Below, piece by piece: positions 1 through 9,426 of a stretch of DNA of 20,000 bases. Location: contig JAHBMJ010002654.1 in the NCBI GenBank assembly GCA_018398765.1, positions 42,501-62,500 on the forward strand, given 5' to 3'. Below the pieces are notes generated by a model that made no database searches, was not told the origin of the DNA, and was given only the letters and a program-made list of their open reading frames with translations. A program made the translations under genes and the position numbers. Origin of the DNA: Chromera velia (taxonomy: Eukaryota > Sar > Chromeraceae). Numbering within the stretch: the stretch's first letter is position 1; each line of letters starts with the position of its first letter.

Positions 1-2
1 TC

Positions 3-629
3 TCTGATTCTTCCTTCTCTTCTTCTAGATCTTCTGATGACAGGGACGAGGAAGACCGAGCCCTCATTCATGGAGGCTCACACTCTTCTGCAAGAATTCG
101 TGCAGTGAGGGACAGAAAGGGAAAGAGAAGAGAATATGATTTTTGGAGGAGGGGCGCTTCCGACTTCGGATAGATAAGCGCAGATCAACTAAAGAAAAAT
201 GAGAAGCGTCTGGTGTGTGCCTTCTGGGCGGGTCGTAGGGAAGCATGCAGACTCAGAAAGTGTGAAAACTGACAAAAGCGTCATGCAGGTTCTCCTTCCG
301 ACCTTCCCCCCCCTCCGGTTGCAGTGTCGTCCTCCTCCTCCTCCTCTTCCTCTTCTCCTTCTTCTCCATCCTCCTCCTCCTCCTCCTCTTCTTCTTCTTT
401 TTCTTCTTCTTCTGCTTCTGTTTCTTTTTCTTCTTCCTCTTCTGCTTTGGCTTCTGCATGTGCTTCTGCTTTTGCCCTACCGGTGCGCCCCTCTGCAACC
501 TTTTCAATCCCTCAATGGGTCTTTCAGCCGTCCCCCCCCTCCCTTCTCTTTTTTTCTGCATCTTCATCCTCCCACAATGTTTTCTCTCCTTTTTACGACA
601 TAAGGTCTGGTCTCATGGCTTCAGGAAGA
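3..629 (+). pseudogene. LINE ORF N-terminal region: Ser/charged segment, Cys/His-rich segment, poly-Ser linker
   Basis: In the frame shared with the endonuclease, bases 3-170 encode a Ser-, Asp- and Arg-rich stretch. A TAG at 171 follows, then a basic segment (about 174-285) with three cysteines and a histidine (VCAFW, ACRLRKC, then QKRH), interrupted by TGA at 270. This resembles the small zinc-binding modules that non-LTR elements carry for RNA binding, but the spacing is not a textbook CCCH finger. From about 321 to 470 the frame is almost all Ser with Ala and Phe, encoded by TCC/TCT/TTC runs, and it leads into the endonuclease without a break. The start codon is not visible. The antisense Lys/Arg-rich ORF here is a shadow of the pyrimidine tract. 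Confidence 0.55.
322..470 (+). repeat. TCC/TTC-rich pyrimidine tract (poly-Ser coding)
   Basis: An imperfect trinucleotide run of TCC, TCT and TTC on the + strand encodes the poly-Ser linker of the LINE protein. Its complement is the source of a spurious Lys/Arg-rich antisense ORF. Confidence 0.85.
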
Positions 630-1835
630 AGGAAACTCACAATAAAAACGGTAAATGTGGGGAAGCTGGGGTCACGCATACGAAGTAAGGCTCTCGAGCG
701 GTGGCTGGCTGCTTGCCAGGCAGACATTGTGGTGTTGACTGAAACGAAGTGCCCCTCCATGCCCGTAAGAACATCCACTCACACAGGGCATAATTTTGAT
801 CACTTTGAGTGGTTGAGAAGGAAAATCAAAGCGGAAGGGTCGAGAAGGAAAGCCATAACCATCGAGAAAGCAAGGACAGGGGGTGTATATATCCTAGTCA
901 GAAATTCTTTAGTTCATGAACTGCAGCCAAGGTGGGAGCTGGTGGGTTAAAATCTGGTCCGTCTATCAGTGAATATGCCTTCTCCCTCAGAAGGAGGGGA
1001 GTCAGCCACGAGAGTCCTCCATGTTTTCGGTGTGTACTTTCTACCTAGAGGGTCTGACCTGAGACAGAGAGACAGGGAGCTAAGAGACAGAGAAAGAGAG
1101 GGCATGATCGATGCACTGTGTCAGGTACCTCTTGAGGATTTGCGTATCCTGGTTGGGAACATAAACGGCAAGCTGGGGACTCGGGTGCCAGAAGGGCTGA
1201 CTTGGGAAAGAATGCTATGTCCCACTGATGAAAGCAGAGAAGCGAACGAAGTTGATGCTTGCAAGCCCTCTCGATTGTCAGCCTGCAGCCATGGCAGTCA
1301 ACCTGATGAGCAAGGGGATTGGCTGATCCGTCTTTGTGAACGCTCTAACTTAATTCCTCTCCACGGCCTGTCCTTAAAATGTGAGAGGCTGGGTGTTGAT
1401 GTCTCCTTTCCGGGCCCGTGTACCTTTTTTAAAGCAGGAGAAGAAACAACAGCAATTGATCACTTTTTTGTAGATCCTTTTCTTTTGACAGCCTGGTCCT
1501 CTGCCACTTCAAACCTGGAAGCTGACTTTGCCCTTCAACATGTTGTTCTTTCTCTTTCTTTTTTTCTTGATTCATCTCCTCCCCCTATGTCTTCTGATCC
1601 TCTGCATGCCCCCACGGGCGAAAAGAATTTCTCTTTTCTCCCCCCTCTCCTCACTGTTAATAGAACTTCCCCGGTGACTGACGACGAAATGATTCCTCTC
1701 GCCAGAGCGGTCCTGCCGTTTTTTGAGACGGTTTTTCCCAGCCTGTTTGACAGAAGGGTAAACGAACTGCGTGAAGGAGGTCAAGTTGTTCCCCCTATCC
1801 TACCTCCCCCTGACCCACCACCCCTTCCCCCATAA
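630..1835 (+). pseudogene. APE-like endonuclease domain of the LINE
   Basis: This is an exonuclease-endonuclease-phosphatase family domain, which in non-LTR elements nicks the target DNA to prime reverse transcription. Visible signatures in order are: TIKTVNVGKL (conserved Asn strand), ADIVVLTETKC (catalytic Glu), GGVYILVRN, HVFGVYFLPRG, LRILVGNINGK (normally a GDxN motif), and TAIDHFFVDP (the IDxxxV strand). Just after these, the usual SDH is only LQH. TAA at 948 splits the domain, and TAA at 1833 ends the second half inside a Pro-rich linker. The catalytic Asp of GDxN is Asn here (codon AAC at 1158-1160, one G-to-A change from GAC). Together with the missing SDH Asp, this suggests the domain is inactive. 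The residues named are seen in the sequence; the activity statement is inferred from the family. Confidence 0.8.
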
Positions 1836-4211
1836 CCACTTCCCTCTCAGAATGCTCCCCCCCCTAACTCTGAGACTCTTAGCAAGGCTTCTTATCTTGA
1901 CCAATTGGAACAGTTGGGTCTTTCCTGGGAAGAAAGGCTGGCAGACAGCAAAGTGGGTGCAGTGGTAGAGGGGGGAAAGGCATCCAAGAAGAGAAGACAG
2001 TCTGGGAGAAAGCAGAGCACCCGTCAGGCTTGGTGGGACCCAAAATGCCGCCTGATTCATTTAAAGGTGAAGGAGGCAGAGGAAAAGGCAAGACATATCC
2101 TGAACCCTTCTCACTCTTTGCAAAAAGAATGTGTCAAACTGAGAAGGGAAAGAGCTCAACTGTTTGCAGCAAAAAGGAGTAAGCTTAAACAACAGACAGC
2201 AGAGAGACTAGCTAGAGAAGCAGCAGTTGACCCCTCAAAAGTTTGGCAATGGAACAGGAAAATCAAAACACAGAGGGGAGGGGATAATAAACCCGCTGCA
2301 TCTTCCTTCACTCAGTTCTGGGCTGGGGTCTTCGACGGTCCTGGTCTTCTGCCTGCACCTGTTGGTCTGGCTTTTCCCCCTCCTTCTCAGCCCGCCTTCT
2401 CTATACACATGATTGAGGAAACACTGAAAGGAATTGATCAAAAGAAGGCGTTGGGTTTGGATGGGGTTAGCCCCTATCACCTCTCGTTATGTTTTGGTTT
2501 TTCTCTTCTCTCCCGCTTGCTGCTCTTTGTCTTTTTCAATTTGTTTCACCTTTTTTCTTTTTGGCCTGAACGCTGGAATGTGTTGCGCATTGTTCCCATC
2601 CCCAAGGGCCCGCCGAGTCTCGACTGTAACGAATGGCGCCCGATCCACATTGTGGGGCTTCTGGGTAAGATTTTTGCTTTATTGATGGACTCAAAGATCA
2701 GGAAAGAGGTGAAAATTGACAAAAGGTAGCTCGGCTTCAGACAGGGGGTAGGGACAAGGGAGGCCTTCGCTGCTCTGTCTTCATTAATTCTCAGCTCCAA
2801 AAAGAAGAAGAGCCCTCTGATTGCTGCGTTTGTTGATTTCAGCAAGGCGTTTGATACAGTTCCTTGGGTCAAAATGTTACAGAGGCTCAGGGAGGAAGGA
2901 GTAAGCCAAGCCAATGTTTGGATGATTCATTTGATGTATAGTCAGGTGAAGGCTCGGATGGATGGGACAACAGAATGGTTTCCAGAAGGCGGAGGAGTAA
3001 AACAAAGCGATCCTTTCTCTCCTCTCGTCTTTCTTCTTTTCATCAACAATCTGCATAAGTCTGTCAGCTCCGATAATGAAAACAGGAATCAAAGCTCGGC
3101 TGGGGATACTGATAGAGAGACTCCTGTCAGACTGTCTAACGTTTTAATCGAAAGCATCGGGTATGCGGACGACCTTGTTTTGTTTGCCCACAGTGCTTCA
3201 GACTTGCAGAAACATCTGTCTCGCCTCGAAGACTATTGTAAGGGGCACGGCCTGAAGGTGAATTTAAAAAAGACAAAAGTTATGCGTCTCTCCTCCCCCC
3301 ACCCCAACTTAGTGCCCCGGACTTCTTTTCTTTATGAAGGCAGACCAGTGGAAGCGGTGGGTAAATATAAGTATTTGAGCAACTGGGTTTTTGAGGACGG
3401 AGACCTTAGCAAGACAGTCGAAGCCCGCATTGAGGCGGCAGAGAAGGCACTGGGGGCTGTGTTTGGTACTCTCTCTTCTTTGGGCTTTGTTTCTTCCTTT
3501 TCTAAAATTACTTTGTTCAAGGCCCTCTGGCTGCCAGTCGCGCTGTATGGACTGGAAACAATCCCGCTGAGAAAGACAGATGTTGCCTGCCTCGATGCTT
3601 TACAGTTACGTTTTGTTCGATATTGTTTTGGTCTCTCTTATCACTCCTTTGTTTCGCCTTCCCTTCTCTCTCTCTCTCTTGAGCCATTCAGTTCTCTACT
3701 TAGTAAGTTGAGTGGGGGCTTCATCCAATGCATCAAATCGATCGACTGTGCTCTACCCCAGGCAGTGTGGAATGAGTGCTTGGCTGGCTCATGCGAACCC
3801 TTCGTTAAGACAGTAAAATGGCTGGCCGTTCTATTAGATTGCTCCCTTTTGTGGCCTCCATTGCCAGGCACGGTGGGGGATAAGTTTAAAAGGAAGGGCA
3901 AAGGCAGAAGGAAAAGGGCGGCGAAAAAGATCGTGGAGGGTGCCTGGCTGTCCGACTGGTTAAAAGAAGAAACTAGAAACGTTAGAGACAGAGACGGAAT
4001 TTTCCCCCGCCTTGCGAATCTCTCCTCTTTCCAGTCAGAGAATCTGACCAGACAGCGTTTGGCTATACACCTTCTGTGTGAAAGGAAATGGCGTCCGAGA
4101 AGTGAAATGATAAAGTGCAGTGTTAAACCTCTGCCAAAGAGTCTGCTGCAGTCCTCTGCAGGCTTCCGTATGTTTTTTAGGGCTCTCACAGGGAGGGATA
4201 TAGATAAAACC
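1836..4211 (+). pseudogene. Non-LTR reverse transcriptase domain of the LINE
   Basis: This copies element RNA into DNA at the nicked target. The frame is open from 1836 to 2726, cut by TAG at 2727-2729, then open to TAA at 4212. Motifs in order: a basic Lys/Arg/Glu-rich linker (about 1905-2290), KALGLDGVSPYHL, NVLRIVPIPKG with EWRPIHIVG, then the stop directly before LGFRQGVGT where related enzymes have QxGFR. FVDFSKAFDTVPW follows with the first catalytic Asp (about 2829-2867), GVKQSDPFSP (consensus GxxQGDPLSP, so the Gly is Ser here), and YADD at 3162-3173 with both catalytic Asp intact. The thumb and a basic region (FKRKGKGRRKRAAKK, near 3887-3931) follow. Apart from the nonsense codon, the catalytic core is well preserved. 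No initiator is needed because this is part of a larger polyprotein. Confidence 0.93.
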
Positions 4212-4214
4212 TAA

Positions 4215-4534
4215 CCAGAACAGCTGTGCAATAAATGTTTGTCCCCCTCGCGTATAATCAAAGATGAGGTTCATATCCTAACGGAGTGTAAAGACACAGA
4301 AAAGGAATGGAACAGGCTGAAAGAACTGTACGAAATTGCAAAGCAGAGAGTGCCCATTAACATAAGAATATAGATTGCACAACACGTTGCAGGTGCAACC
4401 GGGAGGGCACTTCTGATAATGAGAAGAAAATGAAGGATATGGTGTTACTGTTGTGTACAATCCTGCCTAGAAGCGGTTCTAAAGCTATAGCCGACTGTCT
4501 CAAGAAGGTCTATTCTGTCAATAAGGCAAGTTGA
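4215..4534 (+). pseudogene. C-terminal CCHC zinc motif and tail of the LINE ORF
   Basis: After the TAA at 4212 the same frame continues with C-x2-C-x11-H-x4-C at 4227-4289 (CNKC, then VHILTEC). This is the cysteine/histidine motif found downstream of the RT in many non-LTR elements, where it binds nucleic acid. The frame reaches TAG at 4371. A different frame then gives a coherent helix-like tail (MKDMVLLLCTILP, then DCLKKVYSVNKAS) ending at TGA 4532-4534, so one indel between about 4375 and 4408 has shifted the reading frame. The motif spacing is seen directly; the function is by family analogy. Confidence 0.75.
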
Positions 4535-4680
4535 GGCGAATCAATCCGACTGGCATGCAGGCTTCCTCACCCCCCCCCCCATGAATGTCTGCTCTGGGTT
4601 GTCCTCAAAGCCTTGTTAGTGGCTTGGGATTTGATATCGCTAAATCTAGGATTTAACCCTCAATCATCATCACTTGGGTG

Positions 4681-4758
4681 CGCGGCATTTCTGAGCTCTT
4701 CTGTTATCCACTCGGCATTTCTGAGCTCTTCCTTTCTCCTTGCTCGGCATTTCTGAGC
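4681..4758. repeat. Short tandem repeat, three copies of a 16-bp hairpin motif
   Basis: CTCGGCATTTCTGAGC, or a one-base variant, starts at 4681, 4711 and 4743, a period of about 30-32 bp, with CT-rich spacers. A fourth exact copy lies at 5277-5292. Each copy can pair CTCGG with CTGAG (one G-U pair) around a CATTT loop. No coding function is apparent. Confidence 0.75.
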
Positions 4759-4759
4759 G

Positions 4760-6147
4760 TTTCTCCCCCTCTACTCCCCCCCGATTCCCCTGCTCCATCC
4801 TCTCCCTGCCCCTTCCCGCCTGAACTGGCCTTCTCTCACCGTGTTGCAACCAAGAAGCGATTTGGAGCAACTCATCAAGCAGAGTGGATAGTATGGCTGT
4901 CGTAGCTCTTCCTTTCAATGGTCTACCTTTCCCCCCGGGATTATCTGTCTGGGTGTTTCGCTGATGTTTGTTAGTTTGTGTGTTTGTAGGTGTCTTCCTA
5001 TCTGCTTCCGTCTACCTGTTCCTTAGGGTTTCTATCTATACAGCCTTTTGTATGGAGCACATCGTACCCTTGCTTTAATCCTCTAAGTGAAGTGAGGGGT
5101 TGCACCCCTGTTCAGCATCACTCCATACCGATGTGAGCGGTTACGCCCCTACACGCCAGCCCCCTTACCCCTCTTTCCCCCTCCCTTCCCTCTCCCAGAG
5201 CAGGTATTGGTTCATCTGCCCCCCAGAGTGTCACAGTTTTCCCCCTTTCAGATTGAATGTGTGTGAGATTTGCTTGCTCGGCATTTCTGAGCTTGGGTGC
5301 TTGCTTTGTTTGTGTAGAGCTGCTACCTTCGTCAAAGGATGGTGCTTTGCTGCTTTCTCTTCTTTTTTCTGCTTGTTGTCTAGCTCTGCTTTGTGTGTAG
5401 TTGTGTGATATTCATATATGTGTGGCTGATTGTGGTTTGCAGTATGTCTGGATGTGATTGGGGCGCTGTGGTGTTTTGTGTGTGTCGGTGGCAATTGTGT
5501 GTATGATGTGTACATACGTGGCTGTTTGTGTTGCCAGTCGTGACTGTGCGGTATGCTTTGTATCTGGGTGTGATTGTTGCGATGCCAGTGTGTTTCTCTG
5601 CGGTATATATGCGTGTGTATGTGCTTATATAGTTGTAGTGGATATATGTTGTTCGCGCGTATTTACTGATTTGAAAATGTCTTAGACGTGCCATGAATTT
5701 ACTACTTATGATCAAGTTTTTGTACTGTTACTCTCGCGTGCAAGTGTTCTAATTAAGTTATTCCCGTGTGTTTCCGCGCGGTAGCTGGGGCTCAGTGGAG
5801 ATCACTGCTAGGCTGGCCCTGTTGATCGCCTTTTGTCAGTCAATATTCGCTGTTTTGGTCCTTCGAAAGTGTTCGATCATGGATTAAACATGCGCATACG
5901 CTCTGTCGCCGGTCTTTTATGCATTGAGCATTTATACATTCATTCGCTCAGTCGTCGATGTATTCATTGATCGCCATTCGTGCCTTCTCACATGTATTTC
6001 GACTATTCTATTTCGCGCGTCCCTATCGGACCTGCTACATGCCTGATGTTAAGTTCATGCAGCATCTAACGTCATTTCTTTCTACTTCCTGACCCTCTCC
6101 CAGTGCATCTCCTTCCCCAATTCCCGCGTATTTCTTTTTCCGCCCTA
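4760..6147. other. Region without recognised gene (CT-rich then TG-rich)
   Basis: This stretch lies between the two opposing retroelements. It starts CT/C-rich, has a TG/GTGT-rich middle (about 5390-5660), and ends in mixed sequence with many short ATTCAT/TCGAT words (about 5830-6060). The short ORFs here have skewed composition and no recognisable domain. The 3' LTR of the minus-strand element would be expected between 6147 and about 5000, but I could not match it to anything on the far side of that element. Confidence 0.6.
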
Positions 6148-6182
6148 TTCCTTTTTCTTCCCCCCTCCCCTTCTTTCTTTTC
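6148..6182 (-). promoter_or_regulatory. Candidate polypurine tract of the gypsy-like element
   Basis: There are 35 uninterrupted pyrimidines on the + strand (purines on the element strand) just downstream of the TGA at 6191. This is where a Ty3/gypsy polypurine tract primes plus-strand DNA next to the 3' LTR. Pyrimidine runs are common in this window, so position is the main support. Confidence 0.3.
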
Positions 6183-6193
6183 ATCTTGCTTCA

Positions 6194-6493
6194 ATCGTGC
6201 TCTTCCTCTCTTCGGAAGGGCTCGCATTGCTTTTTTTCGTATTCTTCGACTAAACGAGGACAATTCATCTTAGATTCTTTCATCCATGCAGGTCTGCGGT
6301 AGTTCAGGTACCATAATAGATACTCCAATTTTCCGTCTTTCTTCCTCTTTCCAATGACTTCTTCTACTTCGAAGTCTTCCTCATTCTGATCGTCTTCTTC
6401 TTCCTCCTCAAGGTCAAGCTTTCCTTCGATGAATTTCCTCTCGAGTTCCTCACTTTTTTCCGCATCTCAACAAAGGTACAGTGCTAGTCTCGA
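6194..6493 (-). pseudogene. Chromodomain-like C-terminal tail of integrase
   Basis: The integrase frame continues past TGA 6494 and TGA 6467. An acidic linker follows, then FEVEEVIGKRKKDGKLEYLL (about 6373-6314), followed by WYLNY, AWMKESKM and LVEEYEKK, ending at TGA 6191. The order VExI, R, YLxxW, a second Trp, then an acidic helix is that of chromodomains, which in chromoviruses direct integration to marked chromatin by binding histone H3 tails. The assignment comes from pattern matching by eye, and a profile search is needed to confirm it. Confidence 0.65.
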
Positions 6494-6496
6494 TCA

Positions 6497-7756
6497 ATTC
6501 ACAGTGTCTGTTCTCTGGCTGCCTATTCTTTTTATTTGCGCGGTTCCGTTTGGTCTCAGTGGGTCCATGAGCACCCATGGCCCATCCCACTTCGGTTTAA
6601 GAGCATGCGGGTTACTCCTCAACAAAAACACAAAATCGTCTTTCTTATGTTCTCTGACTGCCTTCCCTCCTTCCTTTAACTTTCTGCACATGCGTTGGAT
6701 TGCAGCTTTCTGAAACAATGCGGAACGATCTGCATTCTCTCTTCGAATGTCCCCTAAGACCTGGATGTAGTCATCAGGTAAGATGGCTGTATCTGACTCG
6801 AGGGAAGAGAGAAGGTGTAAGATGGAGTTAGGCCTGCGCCCATGTATGAACTTGTACGGACTCATGCCGATCGAAGAATGGAAAGAATGGTTGTGTGCCA
6901 TTGCTGCGAAGCAAAGAAAATCGTTCCATTTGTCTATCTGTCGGTCGATGTACATAGAGATCGTGTGCTTGATGTCTCGATGCATGCGTTCTATTCTTCT
7001 ATTCGTCTGAGGGTGATAGGCTGTGCAACACACCCTTTTCGTACCGAGCAAATTGTTCACGGTTTTTACGATAGGCTCAAGAAAATTCGAGCCTCGATCA
7101 CTCATCAGTTTTGCCGGTGGTCCCCATCTGCACATGACTTCTTGAACCAATGCACGTGCGACCGTCACTCCTTTCATGTTCTGCAGTGGAATGAGCTGAA
7201 CATATCGAGAAGCCAGATCGATAACTGAGAGGATGCACATGTTTCCGTTCTTTGTATGGGGCAAAGGCCCTACATAGTCGATGGCGAAACTGGTCAGCGG
7301 CTCATCCGTTATGACTTGTGCATCGAATGCTCCTTTCTCTGCCTGTTTCTTTCTCTCCTGACACTTTCTGCACGTTAATACATGTTTTTTCACGTCGGCC
7401 TGAAGAGAAGGCCAAAAAAATCGTTCGGACAGTGAGTGGATGGTCTTATGGATGCCGCAGTATCCGGACAGCAGATGATCGTGTGCCGCATGGAGCAGTG
7501 TCTTTCTGAGGGATGCGGGTACTGCAACAAGAAAGCGAGCTCCCTTTGCATGGCTATTTGCAGTTGGCAAGATTCTCATCAAGAGCCCATCATACATCGT
7601 GTATAGAGGCTCTTGTGCAAACATCCTGATTTTCTCGTTGTGTGTGATGCCTTCGGGAAGTTCTCTCCCTTCGAGTATGTCGATCATTCTATTCATCTCT
7701 CTGTCTTTTCTCCGTTCTGTTTTTAAATCCTTGTGCAAAAGTGGTACACAAATCAT
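6497..7756 (-). pseudogene. Ty3/gypsy integrase (DD35E)
   Basis: Integrase inserts the cDNA into the genome. This open stretch of 420 codons contains, by residue from Met 7756: a zinc-binding N-terminus with HD at 92-93 and C129-x2-C132 (CRKC). The usual second His in the GHxG motif is Tyr (SGYCGIHKT), a single transition from a His codon. The catalytic core has D160 (FAIDYVGPLP), D220 (KLMSDRGSNF) and E256 (TNRRIERMHR). The 35 residues between the last two are the exact DD35E spacing. YHPQTN precedes the Glu as in the family. The C-terminal module has LKPKWDGPWVLMDPL, a GPY/F-like motif. TGA at 6494 interrupts just before SRL, which in relatives begins the vHxSRLKPY block. This is the longest uninterrupted part of the element and its core is intact. 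Confidence 0.93.
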
Positions 7757-8058
7757 TTCTGCTGGCGGCTTAGCTACTTGAGTGCTCTGTTTTGCTTCCT
7801 CTTTTCTCTCCTTCTCATGCTTTTCTTCCTTCCTTCTTTTGGCTTGCAGGTTTTCTTCATCAACCGATCCTTCTTTCTTCTTCCTGAGTCCTTCACATTC
7901 TTCTCTTCGTCTGCCTTCTCCTTTCCTTTCTCTGCTTCAGCTTGTCTCAATGCCTCTTCGGCCTTCATCTCCCTTGTCATCACCCCTGTGACGACTATCT
8001 CTTGATCAGTGTGATCGTTAGGAGTTGGAAGGGGATAGTGATCAGAGACGAAAGGAGG
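7757..8058 (-). pseudogene. Lys/Glu-rich spacer between RNase H and integrase, frame change
   Basis: After the TGA at 8059 the RT frame continues through TGVMTREMKAEEALRQAEAE and a highly charged segment to TAG 7774. The integrase frame is also open here, from 7936 down into its Met at 7756. Both frames give Lys/Arg/Glu-rich peptides, so the switch point cannot be fixed from composition; an indel lies between 7936 and 7774. No domain is recognised. Confidence 0.5.
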
Positions 8059-8061
8059 TCA

Positions 8062-9423
8062 AGTCAAACTGTCTACATCGATGTGGTTCCGACCGGGTCG
8101 GTGGATGACTTCAAAATCATAAATCGAAAGATGCAACGACCATCTCATCAATCTGGGTGAAGTGTCACGCTGGCTTTTGATCCACTGCAAACTTCTGTGT
8201 TCCGTAATGATCGTGAATTTCTTTCCATAAAGAAACCCCTTGAAAGTCTCAACTCTCCAAACTAATCCTACTCCCTCTTGCTCAGATATGCAATAACGTG
8301 ATTCGATCTCACTCAATTTTCTGCTTGCAAACGCAATCGGTCTCTCTTCTCCCTCTACTTTTTGTGCAAGAATTGCACTAACTGCATTCCCTGACACACT
8401 CGCATCTGTTTTCAGGATGAAAGACAGGGAAAAGTCAGGATGTGCAAGGACTGGTGCGGATGCCAAGCTTTCTTTCAGTTTTGCATATGTCTGTCTCTGT
8501 GGTTCCTTGAAGTGCCATTTCGTTTTCTTTAACAACAAGTTATATAATGGGGCGCTAATCTTCGCAAAACGATCAATAAATTTTCGGTGTCATCCGATCA
8601 TTCCCAAGAATCTCTTCAATTCCTTTGCATTCTTTGGTTCAACTGCCTGCAGGACAGCCTTGACTTTCTGTGTCGATAGCTTGATTCCTTCAGGCATGAC
8701 TTCATGGCCCAGGTACGTCAATTCATGTATCGCGAATTTGCACTTCTAGATCGAAATTTTAACGCCAGAAGCGGCCATTCTTTCGAACACCTTTCTTATA
8801 TCACTCAGATGGGTATCAAAATCTTTGCTCAAAATGATGCAATCGTCAATGAAAGCTATAGCGCAAATGTTCAGCAGTCCCTGTAGCATAGAGTCGACTG
8901 CTCGTTGGAAATAGCTAGATGTGTTGCTCAGGCCGAAGGGCAGTTTGACAAAGGTGAACTGCGCTCGATCGGGTACGACAAAAGCAAGTTTCGGCTGGTC
9001 TTCCTTCTTTATTGGTATTTGCATGAATCTAAAAATTAAATCAATCACTGTGTGCCAGGTCATGCCTCTCAGCCTGTGCAATATCCCATCCATGTTTGGG
9101 AGTGGATATCTGTCCCTATGCAGGATTTTGTTTAATTTCCGCATGTCCATGCACAGGTGGAGTTTTCCGTTTGGCTTCCGTGCACAGACGAGGGGTGCCC
9201 CCCATGGTAATGCACAAGGTACGATGATGCCTGCTTCCAACCACTGATCAATTGTTTCGTTCACTTCTTCCTTCAATGCATGTGGGATCGGTCGCGGTCG
9301 AACGAAAATCGGTCCCAACCCCTGCGTGTCTATCTCTGCTTCAACCTCTTTGAACGTCCCCCAATCTGTTTTCGTTGGATGCAAGCAGGTGAATTCGAGG
9401 AGCAAGTTCCTCACTGCCGAACT
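8062..9423 (-). pseudogene. Ty3/gypsy reverse transcriptase and RNase H
   Basis: RT and RNase H copy element RNA and remove the template strand. RT motifs in order: LEAGIIVPCALPWGAPLVCARKP, MDMRKLNK, DRYPLPNMDGIL, TVIDLIFRFMQIPI (first catalytic Asp kept; the usual Gly before F is Arg), VKLPFGLSN, and FIDDCIILS with both catalytic Asp (about 8853-8825). TAG at 8746 falls before KCKF, then LTYLGHEV. A TGA at 8590 lies in the connection region (FLGMIG-stop-HRKFI, where relatives have an aromatic residue). RNase H follows with LKTDASVSG and FASRKLSEIESRYCISEQE. TEHRSLQWI comes next, where the third acidic residue is Glu instead of the usual Asp of TDH. The last visible segment is NHIDVDSL (normally xADxLSR). 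It ends at TGA 8059. Most deviations are single transitions. Confidence 0.9.
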
Positions 9424-9426
9424 CTA

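Larger units (their letters stand above)
1..4680 (+). mobile_element. LINE-type non-LTR retrotransposon, decayed, 5' end outside window
   Basis: One reading frame (codons starting at positions divisible by 3) can be followed from base 3 to 4373 through recognisable retrotransposon domains: Cys/His-rich N-terminus, poly-Ser linker, APE-type endonuclease, reverse transcriptase with YADD, and a C-terminal CCHC motif. The frame is cut by stops at 171 (TAG), 270 (TGA), 948 (TAA), 1833 (TAA), 2727 (TAG) and 4212 (TAA). It then moves to another frame near 4375-4408 and ends at a TGA at 4532-4534. The protein resumes in the same frame after each earlier stop, so these are point mutations in one ancestral ORF rather than separate genes. 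No poly-A tail or target-site duplication was recognised, so the 3' border at about 4680 is an estimate. The 5' UTR and start codon are not in the window. Confidence 0.9.

Noticed and set aside
253..567. Lys/Arg-rich minus-strand ORF
   Set aside because: It is the complement of the TCC/TTC tract that encodes the poly-Ser linker of the LINE.
3641..4189. 182-codon minus-strand ORF
   Set aside because: It is antisense to the LINE RT thumb and C-terminal region, which has a recognised domain on the other strand.
5100..5715. ORFs on both strands in the TG-rich stretch
   Set aside because: They have skewed Cys/Val or Thr/His composition from GTGT-type sequence and no recognisable domain.
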